Source: Cotesia glomerata
Lineage: Eukaryota; Arthropoda; Insecta; Hymenoptera; Braconidae
NCBI RefSeq assembly: GCF_020080835.1
Contig: NC_058165.1
Coordinates: 15,927,915-15,991,914 of the forward strand
Direction of reading: 5' to 3'
DNA: 64,000 bases
In this document: one piece after another, positions 51,223 to 63,545 of the stretch
Layout of the letters: every line of letters begins with the position of its first letter
How positions within the stretch are numbered: the stretch's first letter is position 1
Made by a program: the position numbers and the translations under genes
The notes under the pieces: model-generated
Database searches by the model: none
Told to the model about the DNA's origin: nothing
The model's input: only the letters and a program-made list of their open reading frames with translations

Positions 51223-51311
51223 TGCTCTCAGTACGTGTAATAATATGTAAATTTATTAATATAAAATAAAAAGTAAAAATAAATTGGATGAAAAAGTTAG
51301 TTAGTTTAAAA

Positions 51312-51417
51312 ACTTCTGCTAGGTGGCTACGATTCTCATAGTTAAAATTCTAAAATCTGGATATTTAATTCTCTAAAAAAATTGCAAAGGTCTAGGGTTC
51401 GAATCCCGGACAAAGTT
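51312..51417 (+). other. tRNA-like sequence, probably a SINE relic
   Basis: TCTGCTAGGTGG resembles an A box and GGGTTCGAATCCC is a good B box. The outer ends AACTT and AAGTT can pair. The span between the boxes is too long and the anticodon arm does not fold, so it is not called a tRNA gene. Confidence 0.35.
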
Positions 51418-51822
51418 ATTTATTTTTCTTTTTGTACACCGATAGAAGAATTTGTTAATATTTATTAAATTTTATCAATTAATAAATGATTTTAACACTT
51501 AATAAATATTTGTTAATAGTTGAAAAAAATTTAATTAACTTTAATAAAGTAAAAATATTTTCAAATAAAAAATCTATCAACAATTAATAAATTCTTACCT
51601 CAGTGTAATTAAATAAAAATTATTATAATATATTCAACAAATTGCCTCCAAAATTTATTTCCCGGATTTTATAATTGCAAAAGGTACTATTAATTCAAAT
51701 GACACTCGGGATAAATTATCTACAGGTTGCAGATTAATGTCCAGGTCTTATCTGTCTGATGCAGCCTGACCGCTCTGAATTATGGCTCAGATATCATATT
51801 GATTTTTTTTTTTATTTTCCAG

Positions 51823-52003
51823 ATTGCTATTCCTGTGACCTTACGAACACTTTTGACGACCGTATGTGGCGTATATCGCGACCCCCGGACATCTGAACGG
51901 GACCAATGACTAATGTTCAATTTCATGCCTCCTGAATGTCCTCCACAATTTTGGATGTTCCGTATAACAAGCATCGGATCAGTGAATCTCTTTTGTTATC
52001 CAG
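51823..52003. other. GC-richer block with splice-like edges
   Basis: On the plus strand a T-rich tract plus CAG precedes it and GTATAA follows, but all three frames contain stops. On the minus strand one frame is open from about 52010 to 51780 and includes KLNISHWSRSDVRGSRYTPH, with a GTAAGG donor near 51843. It could be a non-coding plus exon or a coding minus exon. No family recognised. Confidence 0.25.
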
Positions 52004-53949
52004 GTATAATATATAATTCTTAAAATCACGCGTGAAATTTTATAGCAAGTAGATCAATTTTTATCGACGTTCGATTATAATATTTAAAGCTTAACTGCGT
52101 TGGCTCAAACAAAATTAAATCCCATAAATCTGGAGGCTTAAAGGGTGACAGGTCTATTACCAGTTTATTTATCGGCTATTAAATTTATCAATCATTTGTT
52201 CGTTGATTTTTTACGAGCGAATATTTTATAATGATTTTTTTTCCTGTTAGAAATTCAATTTTAAAATAATTCAACTAGAATGAATTTTATTAGCACAGTG
52301 ATGCATTTAATTAACTAAAAAAACAAGTATATTACATGAAAAATAATCGAGCGAACAGGGTAAACATTTCAATATTTACACACCCTGATGTGTACGTCGA
52401 AACAATTTTATGAATAAAAATGACATTCTTCAAGCGTCGCTATTTTTTCAATTAATTAATTTTATTCATTTCGATAAAACACTCACGGAAAAAAGGGAAA
52501 TTTTTACGCTTTTTTGAAGATATTAAGTTTGAATCAATGAAGAATTTGCCGGATTTTTAGTTGGTACAATAATTATAATACCTTCGTCAGAAATTGGGAC
52601 GAAAACCTAAAAATAATTGAACAAATTTCTGTTAAAATACTGATTTTTTATATCAGGCACCATGATAAAAAATTTGAATTGCGGGTGAAATTTTGAAGAA
52701 ACAGAAAAGTGATAAGAGACGTTTTTTGTAGGAAATAGAATTTTCAATAAATTTTCATGTATCTTTAATAGCTTAACCACAATTTTGATTTTAATAACAG
52801 TCAAGGATCAACGGACTATTACAGCATCAACTCCGAAAGATTCTCAATCTTAAGCTCCATCACATCTCTTTTCACATTATATTTTCAACATGTTAAGGAA
52901 TTAAATTCTAAAATAGGCGTAATTTTTTTCATAAAAATTATGTAACTAAGTAAGACTTTTATGTAGTCGGTGGTTAGGATATTTAGGCTGATCTATTGAT
53001 AAATTATTTTCCTTAGAAATTTAGAGAAGGATCTGTACCTCAGTATGCCTGTTTTTCAGGTATTTTAAGTGGTGACATTGAAATACCCCAGATCTTCAAG
53101 ACAGATCCAGATCTTAATACATCAGATATTGTTACACTTTGATCAGCCTTTTTTATCTACCACGACAATAAAACAATTTAACTCTTTGCTTAGTTTAAAA
53201 AATATTCAAGTTTAATAGTATACAGAGTTGCAAATAATGCATTAAATTTCTTAATGCATTAGCATTTTCATTGGTCATTAAATTTAATTTTTATTAATGA
53301 AAAATATTTTCATTAATCATTAATTTTAATTTTCTAATTATAAATATTTTCATTACCCATTAAAAGTTCTTTTTTAATGGTGAATTTTCCCATTGATCAT
53401 TCGATTTTATTGTAATCAAAGTATTGTCATTCATAATTGAATGTAATAGTGTGTTCGGACTCCCTGCCCCGAGCGCATTACCATTTTTTTTACTCAAAAC
53501 ACTTTTATTTAAGAATAAGGAAAATTCGGATTAAGATATACTGATTATTAAAACGATGTATAGTTGGATATAAAAAGATAACTTTTTATATCCAATTAGT
53601 TAATATTAATTTTGAATGAAATTATTTTTCAAAAAAACATCTGACAGCAAATCGACTCTAGCCCGAGAGCGTTCGAATTTTTTTTACTTGCTCTATTTTT
53701 TCTTTATTATTCACATTTTCTAAAATATGAGCTCTACTGATGTTGTGCTGATCGAGATCTTTCATTTGAGTATATACACATGCATTTTTGATACATGCGC
53801 TATATATCTACTTGATATACGTACTTATATGTCATATATATCAAATATATCAATAATGCATATGGGTACTCTGATGAAAGGTCTCGGTGAGAACTTTAGG
53901 ATGAACATATTTTCGAAAATGTCAATAATAAAGAAATATGCTTGTTTCT

Positions 53950-54047
53950 TCTTAACTATTGACATTTTTCAAGATATAACCTTATCCTGATGTTATACTC
54001 ATCGAGACCTTTCATTTGAGTACCCACATGCATTTTCATATATTTTT

Positions 54048-54086
<39 letters not shown>

Positions 54087-54431
54087 TAAAACCTCGTTAA
54101 CACGAATTCGACGGGATTAGAGAATTTGTTCTCGTTATAACGAAATTCGTGTTATCCGTTAACACGAATTGGTTCGTGTTATCAGTAGACAAAATACGAC
54201 GTCATTTCTTAATTATTGATATTTTTTAAGATATAAGCTCATCCCGATGTTACACTCATCGAGACTTTTCATTTGAGTACCCACATGCATTTTTGATATA
54301 TTTTTCACATATACATATATACAGTAAAACCTCGTTAACACGAATTCGACGGGACTAGAGAATTTGTTCTCGTTATAACGAAATTCGTGTTATCCGTTAA
54401 CACGAATTGGTTCGTGTTATCCGTTAACACG
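53950..54431. repeat. Tandem duplication including a Tigger end
   Basis: Two direct units of about 225-240 bp (about 53950-54190 and 54206-54431). Each holds the ACATTTTTCAAGATATAA ... CCCACATGCATTTT repeat, a TA-rich link and a Tigger terminal repeat starting CAGTAAAACCTCG. A degenerate earlier unit begins at about 53737. It shows a duplication that copied the transposon's left end. Confidence 0.65.
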
Positions 54432-54544
54432 AATTAGTTCGTGTCATCCATTAACACGAATTAGTTTGTGTGAATAAGATATTAAGACGCTAAATAGCGT
54501 TAAAAAAATTATTTTTTATTAGTGTAGATAAAGTCCATTTTACA

Positions 54545-54860
54545 TTAAATTTTTTCAAAATACTGAGTTATTGTAGTTTGTCGTTTATTTTTCAAAGTTT
54601 CTAAATTAACTTCAAAGCTTATTTGATATAATGACTCTACGAAGTCATTAGTAACGTTGTTATTGTTGGCATAATTTTGTAGAGTTTCCAAAGCACTTCT
54701 ACAAGATTCTAGACTAGGTTTTGTATTTCCGTTTTGTTCTTCCTCTTCTACGTTTTCTTCTTCTTTTTCTTCTTCTTCTATCAAGACCGATGAAGCCAAC
54801 CCACAAACAGAGACGTCATCATCTATTGTAGTGTATCCCTCGAATGAAATAGATTCCTAG
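54545..54860 (-). pseudogene. Tigger transposase C-terminal tail (exon)
   Basis: After an ATTCTAG acceptor (about 54857) the frame reads ESISFEGYTTIDDDVSVCG, a Glu-rich stretch, and a terminal KRQTTITQYFEKI, the usual basic/aromatic end of CENP-B/Tigger-type transposases. An intron of about 90 bp separates it from the catalytic part. Confidence 0.65.
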
Positions 54861-54945
54861 AATATATGTAATTAATATAATTACATACATACAAACATAC
54901 AAATATATAAAATATATTTAATGTATATAAAATAAACACAACATA

Positions 54946-55648
54946 CCGAATGAGGATTAAGGCTATTGTAATAATCCCATTCTTGACTTTCAACGACATC
55001 AACTTATACTGGTAATTCTGCGTCACTTCTAGTCCAAGCTTTGTTGAAACATTTTTTGATTTGTTCAGCAGATACAGATTTCCACGCTAAAGCCATAAAC
55101 TGAATCGCTTGTAATACAATTAATAATTTTTGTGGTTGTTTACTCTCCAAACTGTGTATAGCATGACGTAATAAATATTTTCGATAATTTTTTTTAACGA
55201 CTGCAATGGTGCCCTGATCGAGAGGTTGAAGTCGGCTAGTCATATTTGAAGGAAAGAATATAATTTTGACATTTGTTAGTTGCAGTGAACTGATTTTATG
55301 AGCAGAGCAATTGTCCAAAGTGAGCAAAACACTGCGATACTGAACTCGCATGCGGCTATCAAATTTTATAAGCCATCGCCGAAAAGCAGCCTCATCGATC
55401 CACGCATTGCGTTGATTACTGTATTCACACGGCAATTTTGATCGATCAATACCTTTAAAACAGTATGGAATAGCCCACTTTCCTATTATTCAAAGACGTA
55501 GTTTTTCACTGCCGTCTGAATTACAGATAAAAACAGCCGTCAACCGTCGTTTACTTCTCGTGCCGCCATGACACTTTTCTCCTTTAATCCCTAAAGTTCG
55601 ATCCGGAAGTAAATCGAAAAATATTCCACTCTCATCAACATTCCACTC
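54946..55648 (-). pseudogene. Tigger transposase DDE catalytic core
   Basis: From 55648 the frame reads WNVDESGIFFDLLPDRTL (first catalytic Asp), then GEKCHGGTRSKRRLTAVFIC. An in-frame TGA near 55500 (LRL stop IIGKW) interrupts it. It resumes as KGIDRSKLPCEYS, LLTLDNCSAHK (second Asp) and FFPSNMTSRLQPLDQG (third acid, DDD type). A TAA after AELPV near 55004 is a second break. DDE_1 domains of this type cut and join DNA. The N-terminus is replaced by repeat DNA above 55649. Confidence 0.85.
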
Positions 55649-55860
55649 GTTTCAAAATTGTTTCTTTTAGTTTTTAAATTAACAACAAAATTTTTTTTAA
55701 TTTCCGAAAATCATATACAACCGTATCGGTTACTTGGATTTTTTAATTTTTTATTTTATATCTTTTTGTAAAGAAATAAAATTTTTTTTTCTTAATAGTC
55801 TTATGAACGTGGACTTGGCACGATTTTTTTACAGTGAAACTGTTTTTGTACGGATTTCAG
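55649..55860. repeat. Repeat inserted in the Tigger transposase
   Basis: Nearly identical to 519-730, including the run ATCATATACAACCGTATCGG and the end ACAGTGAAACTG. It marks the loss of the transposase N-terminus. Confidence 0.65.
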
Positions 55861-57242
55861 TATTTTATGTAATTATAATAAAAATTGACAATTTTAATTT
55901 AATACATTTCCGGTGGCAAACTATCCTCTTTAAGCTATAGTTCATGTAAAAGTTATTCTTGCGCTGCCTGGCGTGTGTAATTGCAAGCTGTCAAATATCT
56001 TTTTTTCACTGTAGTTTTCCATCTATTATAAGATTAGCATGCATCCTTATATTATTTAGTCTCTGGCCGTCCGCTTTTTACATAAGAAAAAAGTTAAAAT
56101 CTAAAAATCTGGGTCGCTATAGTTTGTGCTGATTATTTTTAATAATTTTAAATAGAAATTATAAAGATAATTGATAATAATCAAGTAATACGCGTAATAA
56201 AAAGCATGAACTACTATTATAAAATATCATATAAAAAAAAAAATCAAAATAAATTTGAAAAAAAAATTGATAACCTCAAAAAACCGTTCTGCTTACGGTA
56301 TATACACACTCGGTAGTCTGGCTTGAGAACTGAACTTGGCGCCAGACTCTATCGAGTCTGTTGATTCGGATAACACGAATTTTCCCTATGCAAGCCCATG
56401 TTATTTTCAAAGGACCAAAACTTTTATTCGTGCTAAAGCGAAATTCGTGTTATAAGGGTTCGTGTTAACGAGGTTTTACTGTATAATATATATAAATTTA
56501 TAAAATATATGAAAAATTGATGTGGGTACTCAAATGAAAGCTCTTGATGAGTGTAATGTCGGAGTGAGCTTATATATTTAAGAATATCAATATTTACGAA
56601 AGTACAATGTAATTTAACAAAAGTCGATATGTAATTAAGCAAATTTTATTTATTCGTAGTTGGCAATTCTCGGCGGCCACATAGTAACTACAGGTTGCTA
56701 GTGTTTTATATTTTTCTACAACGATGTCTACCGAACCAATTAATCGATTTCGACGTACTTCATAGCAATCGACGCCGATAATCAAAAGCTATAAATTAAA
56801 TTACAACTACAATAACAATTCGACATTAATTGAATAAATTATTTCAAAAAAAATACTTTTTTTGAATTATTTCGAAAATTTTTTCGAAGATTTTCGAAAA
56901 TCAGGGTACAACTACTAACTTCCCGATTTTTTAAAAATCATTAATATTATAGCGGAAAGTTGAAAAATAGTTCGATTAACAATTAAATTTAATATCTAAT
57001 TTTAAAAATTTCCATTAATCATTAAAAAAAATTTTTAATTTTATATATTTCCATTAACCATTAAATTCAATATTTTAATTTAAATGATTTTTGCTGATCA
57101 TTAAAAAAATATTTTTAATGATAAATATTTCCATTCATAATTAAATTAAATTTTTTAGTGGAAAATTTTTTCATTAGAGAATTGAATTTAATGAGTTAAT
57201 GAAAATATTTTTCATTAAAATTTTCACAACTCTGATAGTATA

Positions 57243-60053
57243 TAATATTTTCAAGTTTCTACTGTTAATTAATAATAAAGGATTAATTAATAAGATAATG
57301 TTAATGCTTAGTTATATATAAAGATTTAACGCTTTGATAATAATAATGTATGAGAGACTGATGGCTACATGCGTGGACTTAGATTAACAAATGTATCCTT
57401 TTGAAACTCTATTATTGGCCCTAAAGCTGCTGGGTTTGCGTATAAAGAAAATAAAATAATGTCTTTTATCAATACAGAAAAGTTTGGTCCCCCATATATA
57501 TCTGGTAAGATATTTATGCAAGTGAGAGGGTGTAGTCACCTATCGAAGAAACTAAAAGCCAACTTTTAATTGAAAATTCTAATCAACTTTGTCATTCAAA
57601 TCAAACTAAAAAAATAAATTTAAAAACTTAAAAACTTTTGAATCAAATTAATTCTCATTAAAATTATTTTTTTTTTATTTAAAATATTTCTCTCGAATCA
57701 AATTTTTTTTATTTTTATTTGCTAAATTTGAATCAACAGTCATCTCGTAAAAATAAGCCATACAAAATAAAAAAAAAAATGTCGGATTTTAAGGCGAGAA
57801 TACAGTTAATAGTTGCTCTTTTATATAAAATCCCAGACTAGAGTATGTCACGTGCAGATGCTCTAAATATAGCGTTGAGGTTTCAGCGACATATATGAAG
57901 CAATTTCTAGTTTCTAGCGGATAAAAAATATATTGGTCAGATCGATTGGTTCGTTATGTGTTATATATTAGGTTACATCTCATGCTCGCGTTCAGTCTTC
58001 CGAAAATTCGTTTTATTCTGATGAAATCGGTCCAACATTTGTACACTTGTTACTTTCGATGAAAAGTACGCTTTTAGTTCCATTTATTTCACCGAGTACT
58101 TCATATTCCCGGTGGCTCTGTAAATATCTGTGTGAATATATATATTTCATTTGCATACTTTCAAATATTAATACTTGCAGAAATATATAAAATGTTGATC
58201 GTTTTACGCATTATTATTTACGGGACTCATTCTGAATATTAAACTCGCTTCCTGTAATCGCTTGCTTCTATTCATTCGGCATAACTTTTTTTTTCTTTTC
58301 AAAAGTTCTGAATTTTAAAGGATTAATATATCAAATAATACTAGAATTCTGAGCCAAATAATAACGACACGAAAAGATCATAAGATACCATTTTTTATAG
58401 AAAATTTAATCCTCCACCAAAAAAGTCCTGATCAATTTTTTTGTATCTCTTATCATTGATTCATAATTTAAATTTAAAAGTTGATAGCAAAAATATTTAA
58501 TGCAAAACATAAATTGCAAAAATTTGAAATCAAAATTACAGCTTATAAATTTTAAAGATACAACAAAATATTGAGATACTTTTTTTTATAGGAAATTTAA
58601 TTATCTACAAGAAGAGTCATCAGTTTTTTTATCTCTTGCCGTTTCTGCATAAATTCCCTTCTAAAAAGTTAATGGCCGAATGTCGTATCGTTTTACGTCA
58701 CTTCTTTTTTAGTCGACTGAGATAGTGGCGGGATTTTTGAAAGAATGAAGGCGAGTTTCTCTTCTAAAAATTTTATGGCCGGGTGTTGTATCGTTTTACG
58801 TCACTTCTGTGACTATTTTATTCGGTTGTTGATTGGCCGACTGAGATAGTAGCGGCATTTTTGAAAAAATGAAAATGAGCGAAGCGAGCATGTTATCTCT
58901 AGTTGAATTAAATGTAAGAAAGAAATATATTCACAAAACTGCTTGATAAAAAATGTTTCAGAAGTACGAACTCAAAATTCTGAGCTAAATATTACAGGTA
59001 TAAAAAAATTATAGAATAACTTTTGTGTTTGGAAATTAAATTTCCTATCAAAAAGAACCTTATCAAATTTCATTTATCTCTTATAATTTAGCCAGTATTA
59101 CAATTTCCAATTTAATTTCAATCGTCATTTAAAATACTAAAAAATTTCAATCCACAAAAAATTTCACTAGAGTATTTTCTGAGAAAACAAATTTAGAAAA
59201 ATAAAACAGTATTTACTTCAAAAAGTGAAAGCTGTTATTTACTGGTGTTCTTTTATTAATGAATCCATTTATGAGACTAGAATAGACCCTAAGTAGTAAA
59301 TTCAATGTAGCATTAGGTTACTTTGTTAAATATTTGGTAAGCTGATCCTTTTGAGTATTCATTGCAGGTCTGAGCTCTGCGGACCGAGTAGTCTACAGTC
59401 TAGAGCTCGAGCAGTCTTTAGTCTACAGGGCAATAAAACAATCCCATTGAGAAAAATAAGAGGAAAACCCAGAATTATAAATTTTATTACCATCTATAAA
59501 AAGGTTCTGACAAACAGTCATCTGTATCGGATTAAGAGTTTTCTTGTATTTGTATTTGTTAAAAAAGGCACTTTGCCCTCTTGCTATTCCAAAGCATAAA
59601 AATAAAAATAACAGTTATAGCGATAATAATTAAGTACCGAAACCTAAGTTTACTACTTAAGGTCTCGAGCTAAAGTCTAGACATCTATTCATTTTTTTGC
59701 CCGAATACCGAATACGCTCACGCTCGCCGGATTAGAGCTTCAGGTCATAAATCTCGAGAATAATAGTAATAGAGATTAAAAGCATTGTGTTTAAGATTAA
59801 GTAAAAATTTTATTGCCATCAATATGTCGGAATTTAAATGTTGTATAACTTGGAAACATGTTTCAACTCTATTGGGATAAGTTTTGTCGACTGTCAATGC
59901 AGAAAAGTTTTTATTTATTCAACTTGTACGGTTCAGAAAATTTTATCTTGCTATTTATTACTTATGAATTGATACAGAGGATTATTTTTATGTTTGTTGA
60001 GTTATATTTATTTCTAAAAAGAAAGAGGATATTAATTTAAAAAATTAAACGCT
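57243..60053. other. Non-coding stretch with small repeats
   Basis: No gene supported. It holds three GATAAGGAC palindromes (58366-58455, 58555-58645, 58985-59095) and an imperfect tandem duplication (58667-58885). Short open frames at 59351-59599 and 59858-60040 look random. Confidence 0.4.
58667..58885 (+). repeat. Imperfect tandem duplication
   Basis: Two units beginning CTTCTAAAAAGTTAATGGCC and CTTCTAAAAATTTTATGGCC, each including TCGTTTTACGTCACTTCT and CGACTGAGATAGT. The second carries about 30 extra bases. Function unknown. Confidence 0.65.
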
Positions 60054-60055
60054 TA

Positions 60056-61086
60056 CACTGAGAAAACCGTTTCTTTGACTCAAATGCACAAATTTATTTG
60101 AAATGAATCAAAAATATTTATTTAATGTTAACAAATTTCTTTTATTTGAATATATATTACTTTGAATCAAATACTACTTCGTTTTGGTTTATTTAACTGA
60201 ATCGACTCATTTATTTCATTCAAATAAAGATTTGTTAATTATTAACAAATCTCGCTTCAAGTAAATTACGCTTGGTGTTGCTATTTTTGAATGTAAGAGT
60301 ATTGTTTACATTTGACTTTTTTTGTGACCAACCACTATTTCTTTTATATTTATTTTATTATAATATCAATTCACCTATTGATCTTAATTACAATAAAAAA
60401 ATACTTCTAAAAATTTTCACTTATAATTTTTATTAATTTTAACATGTGAAATTTTTCAATTAAAATTTTTTCATAATTATTTTATTGTTATAAAAGTCGA
60501 AAAAATTTACAGATGTCTGTTAATTTATAATAATAAAGTTAGTCGACATTTTTTATTTTTTTATTTTGCTTAATGTGTTAAATTAGAACTAAATAATATT
60601 TTTTTTAATTGCACTTACGGTTTTTCGAATTTTTTACAAATGAAATTAAAAAAAAAATTTTTTTGTAAAATTTTTTTCAATAAAAAAAATTCTAAAAATT
60701 TTTAGATATCAGCTAACTTTATTGTCATTGTTCATTTCAGTATAATTAACAATTCCAAAAGAAGTGCCCATTTTACCCCAAACGTTCGATATGACCACTT
60801 TTACAACTTTCCTAACCTAAAACTAAAAATCATTGCTTTGAGTATATTCAAACATACCATTTATTTATAGTTAACAAATTTGATTTGGTTGAAATATACG
60901 ATTGTTAGCACCAAAGAAATATTTGTTAACTATAAACAAATCTGGATTTCATTCAAATATATTATAACTTTGTCTCAAATAAATAAATTTATTTGTATCA
61001 AATAAATATTTCTGATGATATTTAAATAAGAGATTTATTTATAGTTAATGAGCCTCATTTCATTTAAATGAATTGTTTTCTCAGTG
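60056..61086. mobile_element. TA-flanked TIR element (CACTGAGAAAAC ends)
   Basis: TIRs CACTGAGAAAACC and its inverse, with TA at 60054-60055 and 61087-61088. Subterminal ATTTATTTGAA-type words recur in both orientations. A MITE of the GTTAGCCGAC family (60528-60730) is nested inside. Non-coding; Tc1/mariner-like by its TA target. Confidence 0.65.
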
Positions 61087-61124
61087 TAGGTAATTTTTGA
61101 AATTGTAGGTCATATGTTGAATCT

Positions 61125-61400
61125 GCGAAAAAATTGATAAGGACTTCTTTTGTGTGGAATTTTATTCTCTACATAAAAGATTGTTATCAGTTTTTCGTAT
61201 CTCTTATCATTAATGAATAAATCTCATTCAAAAATTAGAAATAAAAAAAATCTGATAAGAAATATTAATCGCAAAAATTTGGAATCAAAATTAGGGATTA
61301 AGTATAAAAGATACAAAAAAATTGTAAGAAAACTTTTTTTGCCGGAAATTTAATTTTCTACAAGAAAAATCCTTGTCAATTTTTTCAAAATTCTCACCGT
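61125..61400. repeat. Two GATAAGGAC near-palindromes
   Basis: Copies at 61125-61215 and 61305-61400, about 90 bp each, separated by a less conserved spacer that also resembles the spacer at 58455-58555. Confidence 0.55.
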
Positions 61401-62123
61401 TTCTACCAAAACCAAATTCAAAGTAAAAACCAAAAATCTTCGATAAAAAATACTAGAAACCTTGCAGTTACTATATGACTGCCGTGACTTGTGAACTATT
61501 AAAAAATTAAAATTTTGCTTTGTTAAATAATGACTTTTGTTAAATTGCACTGTACTTTTTTAACTATTGACGTTTTTGAAGATATGAGCTCATCCCGATG
61601 TTACATTCATCAAGAGCTTTCATTTGAGTACCCACATGCATTTTGATATATTTTTCATATATACATATATACTAGGTGTTACCCGCCCGCTCCGCTGGGC
61701 GTTTATAGAATTGTATTTTTAGATCTAGACTTGAAATTTAATTGAATTACACCGATTCTAAATTCCATCGGATTGGCATTTACCTTCTATCCATGTGATC
61801 ATTCTAGCTAATATTTATTGTAACTTTTAATGTGCAATTAATATAACATTCCCGTGGCTTTCTTCAAAAAATAAATAATAATTGACACGAAGAAAAAAAT
61901 GTAAAATCAGCATTGAAAGTTTCAGTTAAAGTTATTGTAGGTCTCATAAGTGAAATTGAAATCTGACTAGCTTAAAGTGCAGCGAATTTTGCTGTTAATT
62001 AAAATTTCCTCCGTAATAAGAACAATTCATCGGTTAGTGATCAGCAAAAATAGGAGAAATTTTTTAAATTTCATTTTGAGATGATCTCTTCATTAGAAAT
62101 GAAAGATTCCTACCAAATTTATA

Positions 62124-63543
62124 CACTGTAAAAAAAACCGGTGTGAGTCCATGCGGTGTACGGTGTTAAAAATTCCGGTGTTAAATTCAACACCGAAATC
62201 GGTGTCACACCGATAACACCGTTCGCGGTGTAAAAAATTTTTTTCAGTGTTAAATCGGTGTTATAAATTATCCGGTGTTGATAATATTTTAACTAACACA
62301 ATTTTTACAATTAAACTTTTTATGTTTAATAGCTAAAAGAAGTTAATATTTAATTTAGGAAGTTTAAAATAATAAAATATTAAGTAAATAAAAATTTTTA
62401 ATTAAATAAAGTACACTGTAAAAAAATTCGATGTAAAAATGGACCCGGAGCACTTGACACTGCCGAGTAGCGTGAAATAATAGTGTGAAATTCTCGCGGT
62501 GTAAATTTTCGGTCCGTGTTATTTTAACACCATTATTAAAGGACAATTTTAGGACATCATATAAATAATCGGAAATTTCAAAATAGTGCATTTTAGTAAT
62601 TATTTTATAAATTTTAAGTATTTTTTTTAAGATTTTCGGAATATTTCTAAGATAATTTTAGAATCAATGCAATTTATTTGAAGCAATTTAGTTGAAATTT
62701 TGTTCTTAAAATCTTATGTGGAACCTTTTTTAAATAATCTTAAAACATTTTTTTAATTATTTGAGAACAAATTTTGAATACTTTTGAGACATTTCTCGGA
62801 CATTTTTGGGACAATTTTGGAACATTTCTTGGACAGTTTTAAAATATTTTTACAAAAAATTTGGAATATTTTTACGAAAATTTTTAACGTTTTTTAAATG
62901 ATTTTAAAAAAGATAATTTATTTTTGCACGGCTGTAAATTTGTCCCAAAATTAATGGATAAAAAATTTTAGGACATTTGTGGGACAATTTAAAAATTTAA
63001 AAATTACCCATTTACGGTGAAATTCAAAGAATTTTCTTTCATAATGATAATATAATGCTGTTGTGTAAGGTATGGGAGACAATGTGTTACAATATGAGTT
63101 TCAGTGCAAATGAAATATCTGAAAAAAAAGCAAAGTTATCAAAATTATTAATTTATCATGTTTAAAATATCCATTATGTTATGAGAAACATCAGAGTTAC
63201 GATAAAAATAATTATTATTATTGTTCCTAAACATTTAATATTGTAAATATTATTTAACTTGTTGTATAACATTCATTAAATCGATTTCTGCGTTATTTTA
63301 TAAATTGAAAATTCTTAAATAAATGTTACTTGTCTCATTTTGATAAATATTTAATATTAATTGTGTTTTATGGATCATCTAATATTCATACTCCGATACG
63401 GTGTAAATTTATTCTACTGTTACACCGGTTTAACACCGGATTTTTAACACCGCAAAAGAGCACCGCTACACCGGTGTTGATACACAGGTGTTACATAGCG
63501 GTATTAAAATGAGTCCATTTTTAACACCGCTTTTTTTACAGTG
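62124..63543. mobile_element. TA-flanked TIR element rich in ACACCG words
   Basis: Ends CACTGTAAAAAAA and TTTTTTTACAGTG, with TA at 62122-62123 and 63544-63545. The outer 170 bp at each side hold about a dozen copies of ACACCG or CGGTGT in both orientations. A related end, CACTGTAAAAAAATTCG, starts again at 62414, suggesting a nested truncated relative. Non-coding. It interrupts the minisatellite of the second Helitron. Confidence 0.65.
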
Positions 63544-63545
63544 TA

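Larger units (their letters stand above)
49653..51228 (-). mobile_element. 5'-truncated LINE with reverse transcriptase remnant and TA tail
   Basis: Perfect 13-bp duplication CAGTACGTGTAAT at 49640-49652 and 51229-51241. The minus-strand insert starts inside the reverse transcriptase: YALKFADDIALVADNP holds the catalytic FADD motif at the very 5' end. It ends in a TA run of about 54 bp lying against the duplication, so the tail is part of the insertion. 5' truncation at this point is typical of incomplete reverse transcription. Confidence 0.9.
54322..56481 (-). mobile_element. Tigger/pogo-type DNA transposon, dead
   Basis: TIRs CAGTAAAACCTCGTTAACAC and the inverse, flanked by TA at 54320-54321 and 56482-56483. 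Subterminal ACACGAATTNGTTCGTGT units are repeated at 54340-54470. The minus-strand transposase is interrupted by a nonsense codon and by a repeat insertion (55649-55860), and its DNA-binding N-terminus is missing. Confidence 0.85.
53223..57234. mobile_element. hAT-type non-autonomous element (nest)
   Basis: Perfect 8-bp duplication ATAGTATA at 53215-53222 and 57235-57242. The ends CAGAGTTGCAAATAATGC and CACAACTCTG are imperfect inverted repeats of the usual hAT style. Inner arms (53223-53445 and 56960-57234) are built of ATTAA/TTTTCATTAAT words in inverted order. No hAT transposase is seen. The middle holds other repeats and a Tigger element. Confidence 0.75.
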
